From Lotus japonicus (lineage: Eukaryota; Streptophyta; Magnoliopsida; Fabales; Fabaceae), in NCBI RefSeq assembly GCF_012489685.1, contig NC_080044.1:80152732-80216731 (forward strand): 64,000 bases of DNA, given 5' to 3'. Position 1 is the stretch's first letter. Every line of letters starts with the position of its first letter. The notes below the pieces were generated by a model. The model saw nothing but the letters and a program-made list of their open reading frames with translations, had not been told where the DNA came from and ran no database searches. This document shows positions 47,464 to 60,207 of the stretch, piece after piece. The translations under genes were made by a program, and so were the position numbers.

Positions 47464-50041
47464 ATGTGGAGTTTTGGTTGGAAGGGGCCATCGGGATTCT
47501 CAGCCTCTTCCACAGCAGATCAAGTCACTCAAGGGATCGATGGAACTGGTCTCACTGCCATCATCACAGGTTTTTCTTCTCCTATGTTCTCTTTTTCTGA
47601 TGAAAACAACCTAAGCCATGTATTTTGGGTGCTAACAGATTGCAATATTGAGTTAGATAATAAAAATATATTCTTTTTTACTTGAATGTCAATTAAAATT
47701 TAAAGGGTATCTGGTATTTGAACGCGATCGTCCACTTATGTAGGAATCGAAATGAAAGTTTGATAAAGTTTTTTTTGTTTTTCCTAAGGTTGTTTGTTTT
47801 ATAGTTTGATTGTTATTTGATTTAGATGAAGGTCTTAAATTGGCACTGGTTAAAGTTTCAATTGTCATTATTTAGTGATTATTTAGTTCAATTTCAGGAG
47901 CATCAAGTGGTCTTGGTTTGGAAACCACCCGGATTCTCGCATTGCGCGGTGTCCATGTTGTTATGGCAGTGAGGAATGTGAGCACTGGTATGGATGTTAA
48001 AGAAACAATGCTTAAGGAGATTCCCGCCGCGAAAATTGATGTTATGGAGTTAGATCTTAGTTCTATGGCGTCGGTGAGGAAATTTGCCGCAGATTTTAAT
48101 TCATCTGGTCTTCCTCTCAATATTCTTATGTAAGTACTTTTAACAGTAGATGTTTTAGATAATAGTAGGTCCTGTTGATGCTATTTTTAACTTTCTAGCT
48201 TCATTGTTTCTTCTTTCTATGGTCCTCAAACTGTTGAATGTGACTGATTTGTGTTTTCTGATTAGAAAGATGGTTGTGAATTTTGAGAGAATAGACATAA
48301 AATTTCAACGAAGTTTCCACGTGATAGGATTCTGATCCGGTTGCGATACTACACAATGGATATTGCACAAAAGAAACTAATTAACTCCTTTCTGTATTTA
48401 TGTGTTGATTCTTGACTGCACATTTGAAATTTGAAACAAATACTGTTTTTTTCTTCTTTTGAAGTAACAATGCAGGGGTGATGGCAACTCCATTCATGCT
48501 TTCCCAAGACAACATTGAATTGCAGTTTGCAACCAATCATTTAGGTAGTATACTACATGATTCACTCACACAAGGAGATTTCTCTGGCCTCGTGTTTTGT
48601 GACATATTTTTCTAAATGATATAACTGAAAATTATTATTTACTCTCTAATAGTATACGAAAAAATGATTTGAAGATTGATAGTTAATACTATTTTGCAGG
48701 TCATTTTCTCTTGACAAACCTTCTGTTAGAAACTATGAAAAAAACTGTACGGGAATGCAACCGGGAGGGAAGGATAGTTATTCTATCATCAGAGGCTCAC
48801 AGATTTCCATATCAAGGAGGGATTTGTTTTGATAAGATCAATGATGAATCAGGGTAATTAATGGTCTGATATGAAGACATATCGATAATGATCCTTTTCT
48901 CTATGTGCTACTAGGCTATAAAAACATTTAAAACATGTTTACCTTTCATGTCCATATTTTAAGTTCCAAATAGATTGTAATTTCATTCTTCACAATCTGA
49001 TTTATTGCAGATACAGCAGTTATTTTGCTTATGGACAATCAAAGCTTGCTAATATTTTGCATGCAAATGAGCTTGCAAGGCGTTTGAAGGTATTTTACTC
49101 ATAAAAGTCTTCTTTGATATGTGGAATTTCATATGATTCTACTTTATCTAATTCAAATCTCTAGAGTCTCATGTCTGTAAATATCCTGTTTCATTATGGA
49201 TTTTCCTATCCCTCTAGAGTTTTGACTAATTGGTTGAGTTTGATGTTGAACCCTTGCATTTTCCTTTGTTGGACAGGAAGAAGGAGTGGATATAACAGTC
49301 AATTCCCTTCATCCGGGGTCAATTATTACAAACATTTTGCGACACCATGGTTATGTTAATGGTTAGTATAGTGTATGTTTGGATTCACGTTTATGCCTTC
49401 CGGAATCAATTCTCCTCCCATAAAAGCTACTACGAGTAGCTTCTACCATGAAAATCGATCGTATATCCAAAAATGCACTTAGTTAATCTCCAAATGTGTT
49501 CATTACGTATGCTTGCTTTTTGAAATTGGTCTGTCTGATGGCCAGTTCAACATATCCATTGTTCGTGCTATTGACCCATTTAGATGCAAACCTACGAGTA
49601 CTTATTGGAGTTTGTTTAGTGCATTTTCTAGTAGATAAGCCTCAATAAGCCTGTATGCTAACAGAAGTTCACTTTCCAGTTTTTGTTATACATATTTGAT
49701 ATTTCCTTCCATTATCATTTGGATCTATATTCATGTGTCTACTGCTTGATTTGTGCAGCCGTTGCTAATATGGTGGGCAAGTACTTCCTTAAAAATGTGC
49801 AACAGGTATTGTGTCAAACACACATACTAGATTAGACCAGATTTTTACCAATTTAATTGTTATGGCATGTCTATAGGGAGCTGCAACTCAATGTTATGTG
49901 GCCTTGCATCCACAAGTCAAGGGAATATCTGGTGAATACTTCATGGATAGCAATACGGCAAGCCCTACCAATCTGGCTAAAGATTCCGAGCTAGCAAAAA
50001 AGCTATGGGAATTCAGCTTAAGCTTGACTAATCCAAAGTAG
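47464..50041 (+). CDS. TIC32: Short-chain dehydrogenase/reductase, TIC32-like
   Basis: There are eight exons: 47464-47569, 47898-48129, 48465-48544, 48700-48853, 49011-49089, 49277-49361, 49759-49805 and 49877-50041. They encode 315 aa in consistent phase. The Rossmann cofactor motif TGASSGLG is at 35-42, the structural NNAG at 114-117, and the catalytic YGQSK (Y198, K202) and SSEAH serine segment are intact. The N-terminus [18 protein letters not shown] is characteristic of the plant TIC32/WW-oxidoreductase-like group. Arabidopsis and pea TIC32 were described at the chloroplast inner envelope as an NADPH-dependent, calmodulin-binding translocon-associated protein. Many paralogues exist, so the substrate here is uncertain. 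There is no cleavable transit peptide. Intron 6 (49,362-49,758) carries MITE-like sequence. Confidence 0.9.
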
Positions 50042-50698
50042 GTTGACTAATTCAGCTTAAACTGGACTGTAGCTACTATGAGCTTGGGCAAACCTTCATA
50101 CTAGAAAAAACAATTGTTTGAAAAAGACGTTTGGATGAATTAGAAATTTGTAGTGGTGTAAGGTTGACATGCTGAATTCCAAATCTAAGTTTATCAAATT
50201 GAAGATTAAGTTTAGAAACAAAAAGCAAGGGTGTAGTTTAAAAAACTTGTCTATTCAAAATTATGCTTCTAGCAAGTGTGTAGTTGTTGCAGCAACGTCT
50301 ACCGAATTTCATCCTGCAAAAGCTGATGAATTCAGAGCTCTACTATCAATAACATGAACTAGGCGGAACATCACCAGCACTTAGAGATGAAAGTCTTGTT
50401 TATATGAACTATAGTTGAGTTTCTGACCATATTTGACAATAGATATTTGTTTGTATACTTCCCAGCCAGCAGGGTAAAATACAAAGCATTGGCAGCGCCA
50501 GAGTTGTTAATGTACATATTCTTGCAATGCTATGAAATGGTTTCCCCAGGACTGAGAGATTATTACACCTTGTTTCTTAAACTAGAACTATACATGTTTG
50601 TTAGACTATCTTCTAAACATCCTGCATCTATAAATTAAAAATAAAACTGGCATTTGACTAAAAGTAACCAGTTTTACCTGCAAAACCATATTTAATGA
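50042..50698. other. Intergenic between convergent genes
   Basis: This holds the 3' UTRs of the dehydrogenase (plus) and the kinase (minus). The frame at 50,169-50,357 has no recognisable match. Confidence 0.4.
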
Positions 50699-51707
50699 TT
50701 ATGCTCCGCTTCTCGAATGACCTCCAACATTTTTACGGTATTTCACACAATCCATCTGATCGTTGACATGCGGATGATCATGGCCATTTTTGCGACCAAG
50801 CCTTTGAGCACCAGGATTAAGACTTAGGGATGCATTCACCCGTACATGATCCTTAGACAGCTGTTGCGACAAACAATCATCCAAATCAGATTTCCCATCA
50901 CGAACTTCTCTAGAGACCCTCCTATTATTTTTTGCAAGAATGGCATTATCAGATGAACTTACATCCCTGCAAGCTTGTTTAATTTGCACATTTCTCCCAA
51001 ACTGGCCATTCTTTGACTTCTGGTGAGCAGTGTTTCTATTTGAATTCTGGGACTGTTGGAACATACCCTTAGCTTCATGTTTTGGTTGCTTTGTGTGATT
51101 TAATGGGATAGCACCGCCACCACTGGTGATTGGTGTAGATGAGCCAGATGCAGTATGAGGGCTTGATAATGGAGAGGGAGGCGTCCTTCCACTCGCATGG
51201 GTTAGCCTTGAAGGCAAAATAAGGTTCCCAGGGGGTGAAGCGGGGCATGACATGTTCCTTGATGAGTGTGCATCCCTGAAAACATGGGGCCAAAAACTGA
51301 TTAGGACCTTCCTTCATATTAGAGTAGGTAGAATATCCAAAATTGAAGCTTAATATGAAGCTACAACTAAGCAGTTTCCTAGCTTTAGAATATTCACATA
51401 CACAAGGAAAATGATATGTAAACATTCGCATAATGCAGACATCCAACAAACATTCAAAGTCATCAATAAAGGAAAAGAGAGATTAACTTATATGATATAT
51501 GATAGATGTGATGAAAAGAAAGAGATAAAAAGAAAATGTGGTCTAGGCATTGTTTGAATGTCTAAGTATCATTACTGTATGCACAAGTAATTCAAACTTT
51601 TTATCATGCGATCTTTTTTGTGTTGTCGTTAAATTCATGTAACCCACTGACTCCATGCAGTGAGAAACAATTTTTTAGTGTTGTCATGATCTTTTGTACA
51701 TGCATGC

Positions 51708-51776
<69 letters not shown>

Positions 51777-54700
51777 TGATCCAGGACCAGCTCTTGAGCT
51801 TCTAGATTTATGTTTGCCCGGTCCAATGGCCTAAAAGAACAATCAAAGTAAGAAATAATGAACTCAAGCAATCTGTGAAAGTTTGAACAAGAAAAAGACA
51901 GTCAATCAAAGCATGTACACACATCTTTACCATGAATCAAAAGTCTCACTGTTTTGTTTAAGTCCAGATACCAAATATATTATATTTTGTTTATTCAGAA
52001 ACCATCACACAATGTAGAACAAATCTATCTACTTTGCAGGGCTTCTTGTTACTTAAACGACCTAGATATGTACAACCTTAGAAAAAAAATGCAGATGCAC
52101 AAAGGAAAAGGATGATTGAATTAAATAAGGCATTGAATATACAAGTGGTCAACACATTTCAATTGCTTTTACCAGAGATCTCAGGGCATTTATAACAGCA
52201 GGTGGCGCTTCTGAAGGATCAGCGGGCACAACGTTTCTTTCCGACACAGCGTTTTTAACAAATGGATGCTCAAGAAGTTGAACAGCTGAGGGACGTTTTT
52301 GTGGATTCCTTTGCAAACAAAGCCTGACAAAATCTTTTCCCTCTTCTGATAGATGTTCTGGAATAGTAGGAAGTTCCTTGGTGTTCCCAATCTTAAACAT
52401 AGCAGCAACCTTGAAGCATGGAATGTAAAACAATAGTAACAAGTCAAGCAATCAATGTTTCCAGAAAGCATGTGCTCCAGCTAAGATTCATGTGTTATAA
52501 AATACTTCAAATGAACAAACAAGAACATTCAAAATGTTTAAGTCTCTCCTCAAATTTCGCGTACCCCTTCATACTGGCTCCAGGGAGGTTTTGACGTTGC
52601 CATCTCCAAAACAGTACATCCCAGACTCCATATATCAACAGCTTGATTACAACCATTTGAATTGTTTATAACCTACGTAATTGATACAGTGACACAAATA
52701 AGAATACTGCATGGAAAGCATCACTGACAGTTTTAAATGAATGCAGAAATAATCCTGACCTCAGGTGCCATCCAATAAGGACTTCCTTTCAAAGAAAATG
52801 GGCAAGCCTGGCCGCTTATCTGCAAACCAATCAAGATAGGCAACATTAAAAGTCACAGCCTAATGGTTGAAGTACAGATATATATTCAATTCAAGTATAG
52901 AAAATGAAAATCATCATAAAGTTCGTTACATGTTTTGCCATCCCAAAATCAACCAATTTTATCCGCCCATTAGGATCCACCAATATGTTTGCTCCTTTGA
53001 TATCCCTGATAAGAATCTTGTAATCAGAGCAGGACACAATGTTTCCCAAATCACAAATACTTAGAAGTACAGATACTAATTGAAACATTTAATAAGACTC
53101 TCGTATGACTCATATAATCATCTATCAATCTCACCTGTGAACAGTGTTCTTAGCATGTAAATATGCGAGTCCTAACAGAATTTGCCGAGTGTAATTACGA
53201 ATGGCATTTTCACCTAATGGGCCATATTCTTGAACCAGTTTATAGATTGACCCACCAGAGACATATTCCAAGTATATATAAAGTTTGTCATCCACCTGTT
53301 AGGCATCAGAAAAGCAGTTAACACAGTCTGAATTTGGTGTCTGATACTTCAGATTTTGAAGGATTACTTGTCAAGATTTTGACAGCATCTGAAGTACCAA
53401 ATCTTATCTCCTGAAATATGATTGTGAGACAAAATTAAAGAATCTCTATATTATATAATGCTGTTGCAGTTGCAAAGAAATCTGATTATGTGTTTCTCAA
53501 TACATATAAATAAGCATTACAGCTGCTGATTTGTGTAAAGTAAGTGTTTTAAAGCCTTAAGCAAATTCAAAAGTGATATCATTTAATGAATAAAGACAAT
53601 GGTTGAAAAAATACCGTCTCAGTTCCATAATATTGGACTATATTTGGATGCTGCAACTGACTCAGCATAGCAATTTCCTGAAAATGCCATCACATTTACG
53701 TGAGTGTTCATTTTTTTGGGGTGGGGGGGCTGTATCTCAAGATTTGAAAAAGTAAGGGCACTTGGTAAAAATAAAAGGTTTTTTTCTTTTTTAAAATAAG
53801 ACATAATTTGGACTTCTCAAAATAAAGGAGATGTAAAACACATAATATGGAACTGAAAACATATATGTGACCTAATCTATACAAGCAAGCTTACTTGGCC
53901 AAGTTGCTGTGCACATTCTCTTGATCTAGCATCATCCGAATAAAGGATTACCTCCTTCATTGCACACATCTCGCCGTTTTCTCTATAGATAAGAAGTGTG
54001 ACTAAGTCAAGCTTAAAAAGTTGACTGTAATTAATGCAGAAAAAAACCATACAGATAAACCATACCACAATACTTGAACAAGAAATATCAATTTTGAATC
54101 ATGGCCAAGATTGACATTAAAAATTAGGGTAAAGTAAAATGTGGACAAATGCATATTCAAATACAGTTAAGAATTCCAAAACCATGCAAACAGAACAGTG
54201 GTCATAGGTCCAACAGCATAATACATATAATTAATGTTTAGTCATGCTCATGTGATACAGACCTGTTAAAACCAAAATATACATGCCCGTACGTTCCCCT
54301 TCCAAGCAACTGCCCCTTTTTCCATGGTGAACATGGGCTTGTTGAATTTTCTGTGCTGGAAGGACTACGAAGGACAGGAGTTGTGGGCACAGAACAAGTT
54401 GTAGAAAATGGACAAGGATTCGTAACCCTTATCGGAGGAAGTGGTAACGGATGAGTTTGTTGCTTCCCATTGTCTGGGCGTCTTGTAGGCGATTCTGCAA
54501 CAGCACCTCCAGCTTGTGGATGCAGAGGGGTCACAGTACCGCTCTGTATCCTGGAACCAGGACCCGGACTTGTCATTCCGGGACTAGGAATTGGAGAACA
54601 CTCAGGACTACACCTGTGCTGTGGACAAAATGTCTGTCGTGACAGATTCCCACCAACTGAATTATGGCCTGAACCCAGATTATAGCAGTTCCCAGAAGCT

Positions 54701-55599
54701 ATATCTGTTGGATAAGGCTTTCCTGTCAAGAATTCGGAGTTCAAAACTTGCTCAGAACCAGATGCTTTCATTGGATTTATAGAAGGATTTGACATTGAAC
54801 TATCTGGAGCACTGCATAAACCTCCTGGACGAGCTACTTGCAGATTTTTCGGATGTAAATGAACCCCTTTTGCAGCGGCAGATAGAAGCTTATTATTGCG
54901 CGATTGATGAGCTGGCTTGGAGGATCGTGTTGAGCTTCTTTTGATAGTATTATGTGATCGGTCCTTGTGCGCAACCCTTCATGAGCACATAAATGAATTT
55001 AGTAACAGAATGAATAGAAAATGAGGTAAATGCATGAAGAGCAATTAAAAAATATATCTAGATCATGTCATCAAACGGACCCACCTGAAACAGCTGTTAA
55101 TGTTGGCTCTGTTTCCATTTTCGCCCCTGGATGCCCGAGGACTAACAATATAAGAATCAGCTGAGTCGCCACCATCAATAGAGCTGACACTAGAATCTCC
55201 CTCCACATTTGTAGGAACTCCCCTACTAGATACATAAATAGATGGTTTAGAGCATCTGGCTCTTTCCAGTTTAGCTGTCGAAATGATTTCAGAATCATCG
55301 TCATCAATAGTATGAAGGTTTGAGCCTGGCGACGGGAGTGGCTGAGTCGGAGAATGATATATTTCTGCAAAGCTTTGACATCGGGAGACCTGTTTCGAGG
55401 GTGATGATGAACTTGAAGGTGCAATGGATCTAGATCCCTTCTCTGAGATAGTGTCACTGCAATGTCTCTTAGATCCTCCTGATTTTTTGTTGTCTTTAGA
55501 AGCATTCTTTAATTTTCGCTGTATTGCATCAAAAATACTTTCCTTCTTTGCCTTCCCCTTACCCTCTTTGGATGAAAGCTTTCCCCACCATGACGACAT
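50699..55599 (-). CDS. YDA: MAP kinase kinase kinase, YODA/MAPKKK4 type
   Basis: There are twelve coding exons in transcript order: 55599-55085, 54976-54263, 53982-53895, 53677-53615, 53295-53135, 53005-52930, 52819-52760, 52672-52565, 52409-52173, 51830-51775 and 51275-50699 make eleven, with the noncoding leader exon (about 57,176-57,335) the likely twelfth. They encode 884 aa, essentially the length of Arabidopsis YODA. The Ser-rich N-terminal regulatory part ([37 protein letters not shown]-like [20 protein letters not shown]) matches YODA. The kinase domain at about 390-650 has the glycine loop [12 protein letters not shown]419 in AMKEV, HRDIKGAN (D515), DFGMAKH (D533) and [13 protein letters not shown] acts in cytoplasmic MAPK cascades for stomatal patterning and embryo axis. 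The kinase looks catalytically competent. Confidence 0.93.
51712..51772. repeat. (GA)n microsatellite abutting a splice donor
   Basis: About 30 GA dinucleotides on the plus strand. On the kinase transcript it is (CU)n starting right at the donor of intron 10: exon CAAG followed by GTCTCTCTCT. The donor therefore lies inside the end of the repeat. Confidence 0.9.
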
Positions 55600-56370
55600 G
55601 TCTTGGGAAAAGTTTGCAGAAAAAACACACACAAACAGAGAAATTATGGTGTAAGTTTACATTTGATACTACAACAATGTCTATGACACAAATGTATGTA
55701 AAATAGTGGACTCAGTTGATGGAACCGTCTGATTTCCACTAAAGAGCACTACTTGATTCGTATAAAATACAAATCATTAAAGAGGCATCCGTCACGCCAT
55801 AATAACCTGTACAGAAAGTTTCAATGTTAGTTTGTTCTCGCCAATTAATAAACATTCAATAAACGACAACACACGACAACACGGAAAGTACATTGTAGAG
55901 TTAAAGTATCCGATATCACATAACAGATCATTTATTTTCGTATTGGTCTTTAATGTAGTCTATAGCAATTATTGGACCGAACTACACGACAATGTATGCA
56001 ATAGATGCTTTCAGATCCTAAACAGAAATCCAAAGAAGCAGGAAAATAATCAGGTTAAACATTAGAAGGCATACTAATAATATCATTTGTTCTAGAAAGT
56101 AAGCGAAAACCTAATCATGCCGCCAATTAAGTTTTATTGGCTTAGAAAATTAATCACAAACAGTTAATACTAATGTGACCTTTAAAAGAACGGAAACCAT
56201 ATCTCGAACTTGTTTAATCATTTCATATTCAGAATATCAAAAGAGTGAACCACTAGCAAATATAAAGATCAAGATAGTTCAGTAACCAAGTCTTCTCAAA
56301 ATCAATTATCAGGCAAAATGCATCTAGTCAAGACTTCCACTTCAATAAGCACACCTAAAGTTGGATGATT

Positions 56371-56532
56371 CCAGTGTTATTAATGGCTGATCGCGGAAAT
56401 AGCGGAAAGTCAAAAATCCGCTATGCGGTCAAATAGCGGCGCCGGCATAGCGATAGCCGTTGAGCCTTAGAGCGCAACGCTATAGCACTAAATAGCCGTC
56501 ATTTCCGTTATTCCCGGCATGCAACAACACTG
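56371..56532. mobile_element. Short MITE-like element
   Basis: CCAGTGTTATTAATGG at the left faces GCAACAACACTGG at the right. The 162-bp body is rich in AATAGCGG / CCGCTAT motifs and folds back on itself. Target duplication is unclear. It probably sits in the leader intron of the kinase gene. Confidence 0.55.
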
Positions 56533-57170
56533 GATAATTCAGAATATTACTTGCCATTTTGCATATTTGACATGACAATCAAAATGTAATTTACATCTGC
56601 CAAAGTCCTTCCTACTTCTTTCTTAATGCACTTCAACTAGTACACTAAAATGAAATTTATCTATTTTATAAGAACAATCCTGCTAGTATGAAAAAAAAAA
56701 TCACTTCCATTTTCTCTCTTTCAGTTTTGATTCTAATCCAGATAGTTCAATCTAGCTTTGAACTGTTTTGATACCAATTACCAACACAAAATCAGCAAAC
56801 AACATGGCAAAACATAAACAACACAAAATCAACAAACAAAGCCTAAAGAATCAAAAACAAGATTTAAAAAATCAGATCCACTTCTCTAACCAACACTCTA
56901 AAACAACAATGATTCAAAAAAACAACGAGATTCATGAAGAAATTGACACAACAACAACAAACACCACATAAGCTTCCAGCAACAACAAAACATCAAATGA
57001 AAATGCAGCTTCAATTCCTACACACATACCACTAAACATTGCTCAAAAAGTTCGAATTCCGAAAAAAACCATGCAAACAACACTCGAACCGATAGGTTTT
57101 TGAGTGAGTGTTGAAGTGAGTACAAGAAGCAAACAAAAAACACACGCACCACCGTTTACCCCTACATTGA

Positions 57171-57372
57171 CTCACCGGTGTGATGCTTCACCACGAGAAC
57201 ATCGTTGGTTTGATGAAGAAACGAAGCGGTGCTGGTTCACGCAGAGAAGGTGAAAAGGCGAAGAGAGAAATCCACAGGAAGAAGAAGAACAGAAAGACAC
57301 AAAACAAAACCACTTCAGTTTACTCACACACTGTTTTTTCTCTATGCGTTAAAGTAGAGTGTCATATAAATA
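57171..57372 (-). promoter_or_regulatory. YDA: Probable promoter, noncoding first exon and donor of the YODA-like gene
   Basis: Reading the minus strand, a TATA-like ATTTATATGA (about 57,362-57,372) is followed ~30 bases on by a C/T-rich leader. This leader ends CATCACACCG and meets a good donor, GTGAGTCAAT (57,175 downward). A plausible acceptor, TTTTCCCAAG at about 55,602, lies three bases before the ATG. That would make a 1.57-kb leader intron. This is inference from signals only. Confidence 0.45.
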
Positions 57373-60207
57373 TTATTATTAAAATAATAATATCTTATCT
57401 ATAAAATAGTAAGAATGATTCAGTGCAACGCAGAGTTATGTCATGGGTTAGGTATCTGGCCATAAAATGGACGCAGACTCTTGGATGGCAAAGGGTGTCT
57501 CTGTGTGCTACGCTGGATGCTATCCAATGGTTATGATTGAATGGACGCAGACTATTGCAGTGGATCTTTAAACAGGGAAGGTATTTGTTTGTTTCCTCAT
57601 TTTAACCAGCAACTTTGCTTTTTCTTTTTTTGTGAAGATTTATTTAACCATAAAATCCACTTCATATAGAAAAAGAAAAAGAAGAAAGAGAAATAGGAGA
57701 TATTTATATCTCAGATATGGATTAATATCTTTCTTTTAGTGTATTTTATTTTATAGGTAAATGTTAGCGGTTAATAATATTAGTAAATTAGTCATCCTCT
57801 TTTCTAATGTGTATTTTGCTATCTCATCCATAAAATTATGTTATATCAATTAAAAGTCACTCATATAAGTTTATAAATGTCATATTTGTGTATTTTTTTT
57901 TGCTGGCACGATAATATTTCATTGAGTAAGACAATAAATGAAATACCATATAGAAACAAAGAATCGTGATCTGTAAAATATGATGTGTGATGCCATAAAA
58001 CAAAAAATAAAGAAATAAGGAAACGAAATGAAATATAATTTGGATGAATATATCAAACCATTCCTTTTTATTTACTTTCTTTTTCACTTGTTTCTTTTTT
58101 TTCAATCAAATTAATAAGCATTTATGATTTTAATGTTAAAGAAAATTTTAAAAATAAAAAAAATATTATAAAAATGTCAAAATAATAATGATAAATCAAA
58201 TAGAAATTTGTGAAATATATTATTTAATGAAATGTAAATTCTTTTTTTTTTTAATTTTATGTCTATTAAATATATTTCAGTCATTATTAAGAATAAATTT
58301 TAAATTAATGTTTCTATACATCAAAAAATATTTTATTAACTAATAAAATGTTTTTTAAAAAATGAGCGGAGATTTTTTCCATACACAAAATAATAGAAAA
58401 AACAATAATAAAAAATATATGAGGAGTGCAACCAACACTCATTTTAACAATCTTTCCAACACTCTTTTATTGATTGATTGAAATTCATGAGTCTCATTAA
58501 ATTTGAAGTGAGACCCATTTTTTGTGGACCCCGTATATAAATTTCAATCAATCAATCAATGAGTAGTAGAAAAAAAGTGTTAAAGAAAGTCTTTGTAGTA
58601 CTTTTCAAAATATAAAAATATGACATGCATGTAACATAAATATAAATAAGTATAATCATAAAGCAAATGATTTGTGAAAAATAATGTACTTGAAAGTAAA
58701 TAGTTAAATTTGTAATATAAAAATCACAAATAATTTGCTTTTAAAAAAATGCCAAATAAATATAAATTTATTTTAGGTCAATGATGGTAATAGCAAACGA
58801 GATTTTGACACATTTGTTAGTTAAATTAGTTATAGATGATCGCAGACACACGTACGAAAACCAAACTAAGATAGAGGAAAAATGTCTTATTATCCTTCAT
58901 GGGTTTCCAAAATCGTACAATTGTCATTGGCCTAGAAGGTAGCTTCAGAATCGTCATTCCATACTCATAAAGGAACAATTATGTCATGTCATCGCTCAAA
59001 TCACTTTTCTCACGATGCTATCTCTAGGTAGTTCACCACTCATCTCACATGTTCACGATATCGCAAAATTCTTATGAATATAAAACTCTATTTCATTATG
59101 TGATAGGGCGCGAAAAATCATAGAGTGAACAACCTATTTATAACCTAAAGGCTGAATCCTAAGGCTTTAAATTCACACTTCTGAATTCTGATATTCTAAT
59201 TAAAAGATAAAATCAATTAAAAATAAAATCCTAAGATACTAAATCATTAGTTTAAAATAGAAGATTTTATATAATGATATTGATAAATGATAACAAATGG
59301 AGGTTAAACAAAGTCTTCACACCGTTGTTGAACCAGGACCGCAGCACACTTCGCGGGTACCGTTGTCTTCTTCTTGTGCTCGTCTTTGCTTTTTTTTTTT
59401 TATCAAACTTGCTTTCAATGCAGATCTTTGACATTTTTGCCCTTTTTATTCTTCATCTTAACTTCATCACCATTTTTAATACCAAATAGCAAGAGGTAGA
59501 AAATTCATCCAAAGCAAACAAAACAATCTACCTATACAATGCTAGAGTGAAATGCAAAAGTGCATATAAATAAATGCCACTTATTATCATCTTCCATCTT
59601 GTTAAGTTATGTATTGGGATTTGGGAACGAAATGAAAACTAGTTAGGAAGGTATTAAAAGCAACACATGCACGGTGTTTATACTAAATTTAAGCGTACAA
59701 CTCATGTGCGATAGTGCCACTTCGGTATTTCCATTCTTGTATATATATCAAGCAAGCACATACAAATTGATCCATGACCAGAAATCTGGCAGTCCCGAGC
59801 ATGATCTATCACAAACAAGCACCAAGAGGATCATACCTATGCAAGTACGCTAAATAGCCCCTAAAGCCTTTATTGGCTGGACCAAATAGTTGCCACAGCA
59901 CTTATGAAGATCAACATTTACAGCAAAATTAAATTCATACTATGTAATCTCTCGAGCATTACTTTCCATTTAAAATTTCATCACACCATAAAGATAGCAT
60001 GATCATGACAAGTACTGAAAAACTTTTGCTTAATTTTTATCTATACAAATTACTGAGGAGAATGAGATAGTGTAATGAAAATTAAACTAAATAAATGGCA
60101 CATCATCCCTCTATAATAGGAGTATAAATATATTTTTATCCCACATAATTATCATGTTTTATTTAATTTATTTGATGATGTGAATATCTATTTGAGCCCA
60201 GCTTCCT
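57373..60207. other. Intergenic, AT-rich, no supported gene
   Basis: A direct repeat of AATGGACGCAGACT occurs at about 57,468 and 57,540. A hairpin MITE lies at 58,432-58,605. The minus-strand frame at 57,857-58,105 is AT-rich and not credible. The end holds the 3' UTR of the P450 gene. Confidence 0.4.
58432..58605. mobile_element. Hairpin MITE, about 175 bp
   Basis: The left arm TTGATTGATTGAAATTCATG and the right arm AAATTTCAATCAATCAATCA pair as an inverted repeat. The outer parts are also inversely related (AACACTCTTTTATTG against an inverse AACACTTTTTTCTAC). The core contains GAGTCTCATTAAATTTGAAG. Non-coding; borders approximate. Confidence 0.65.
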
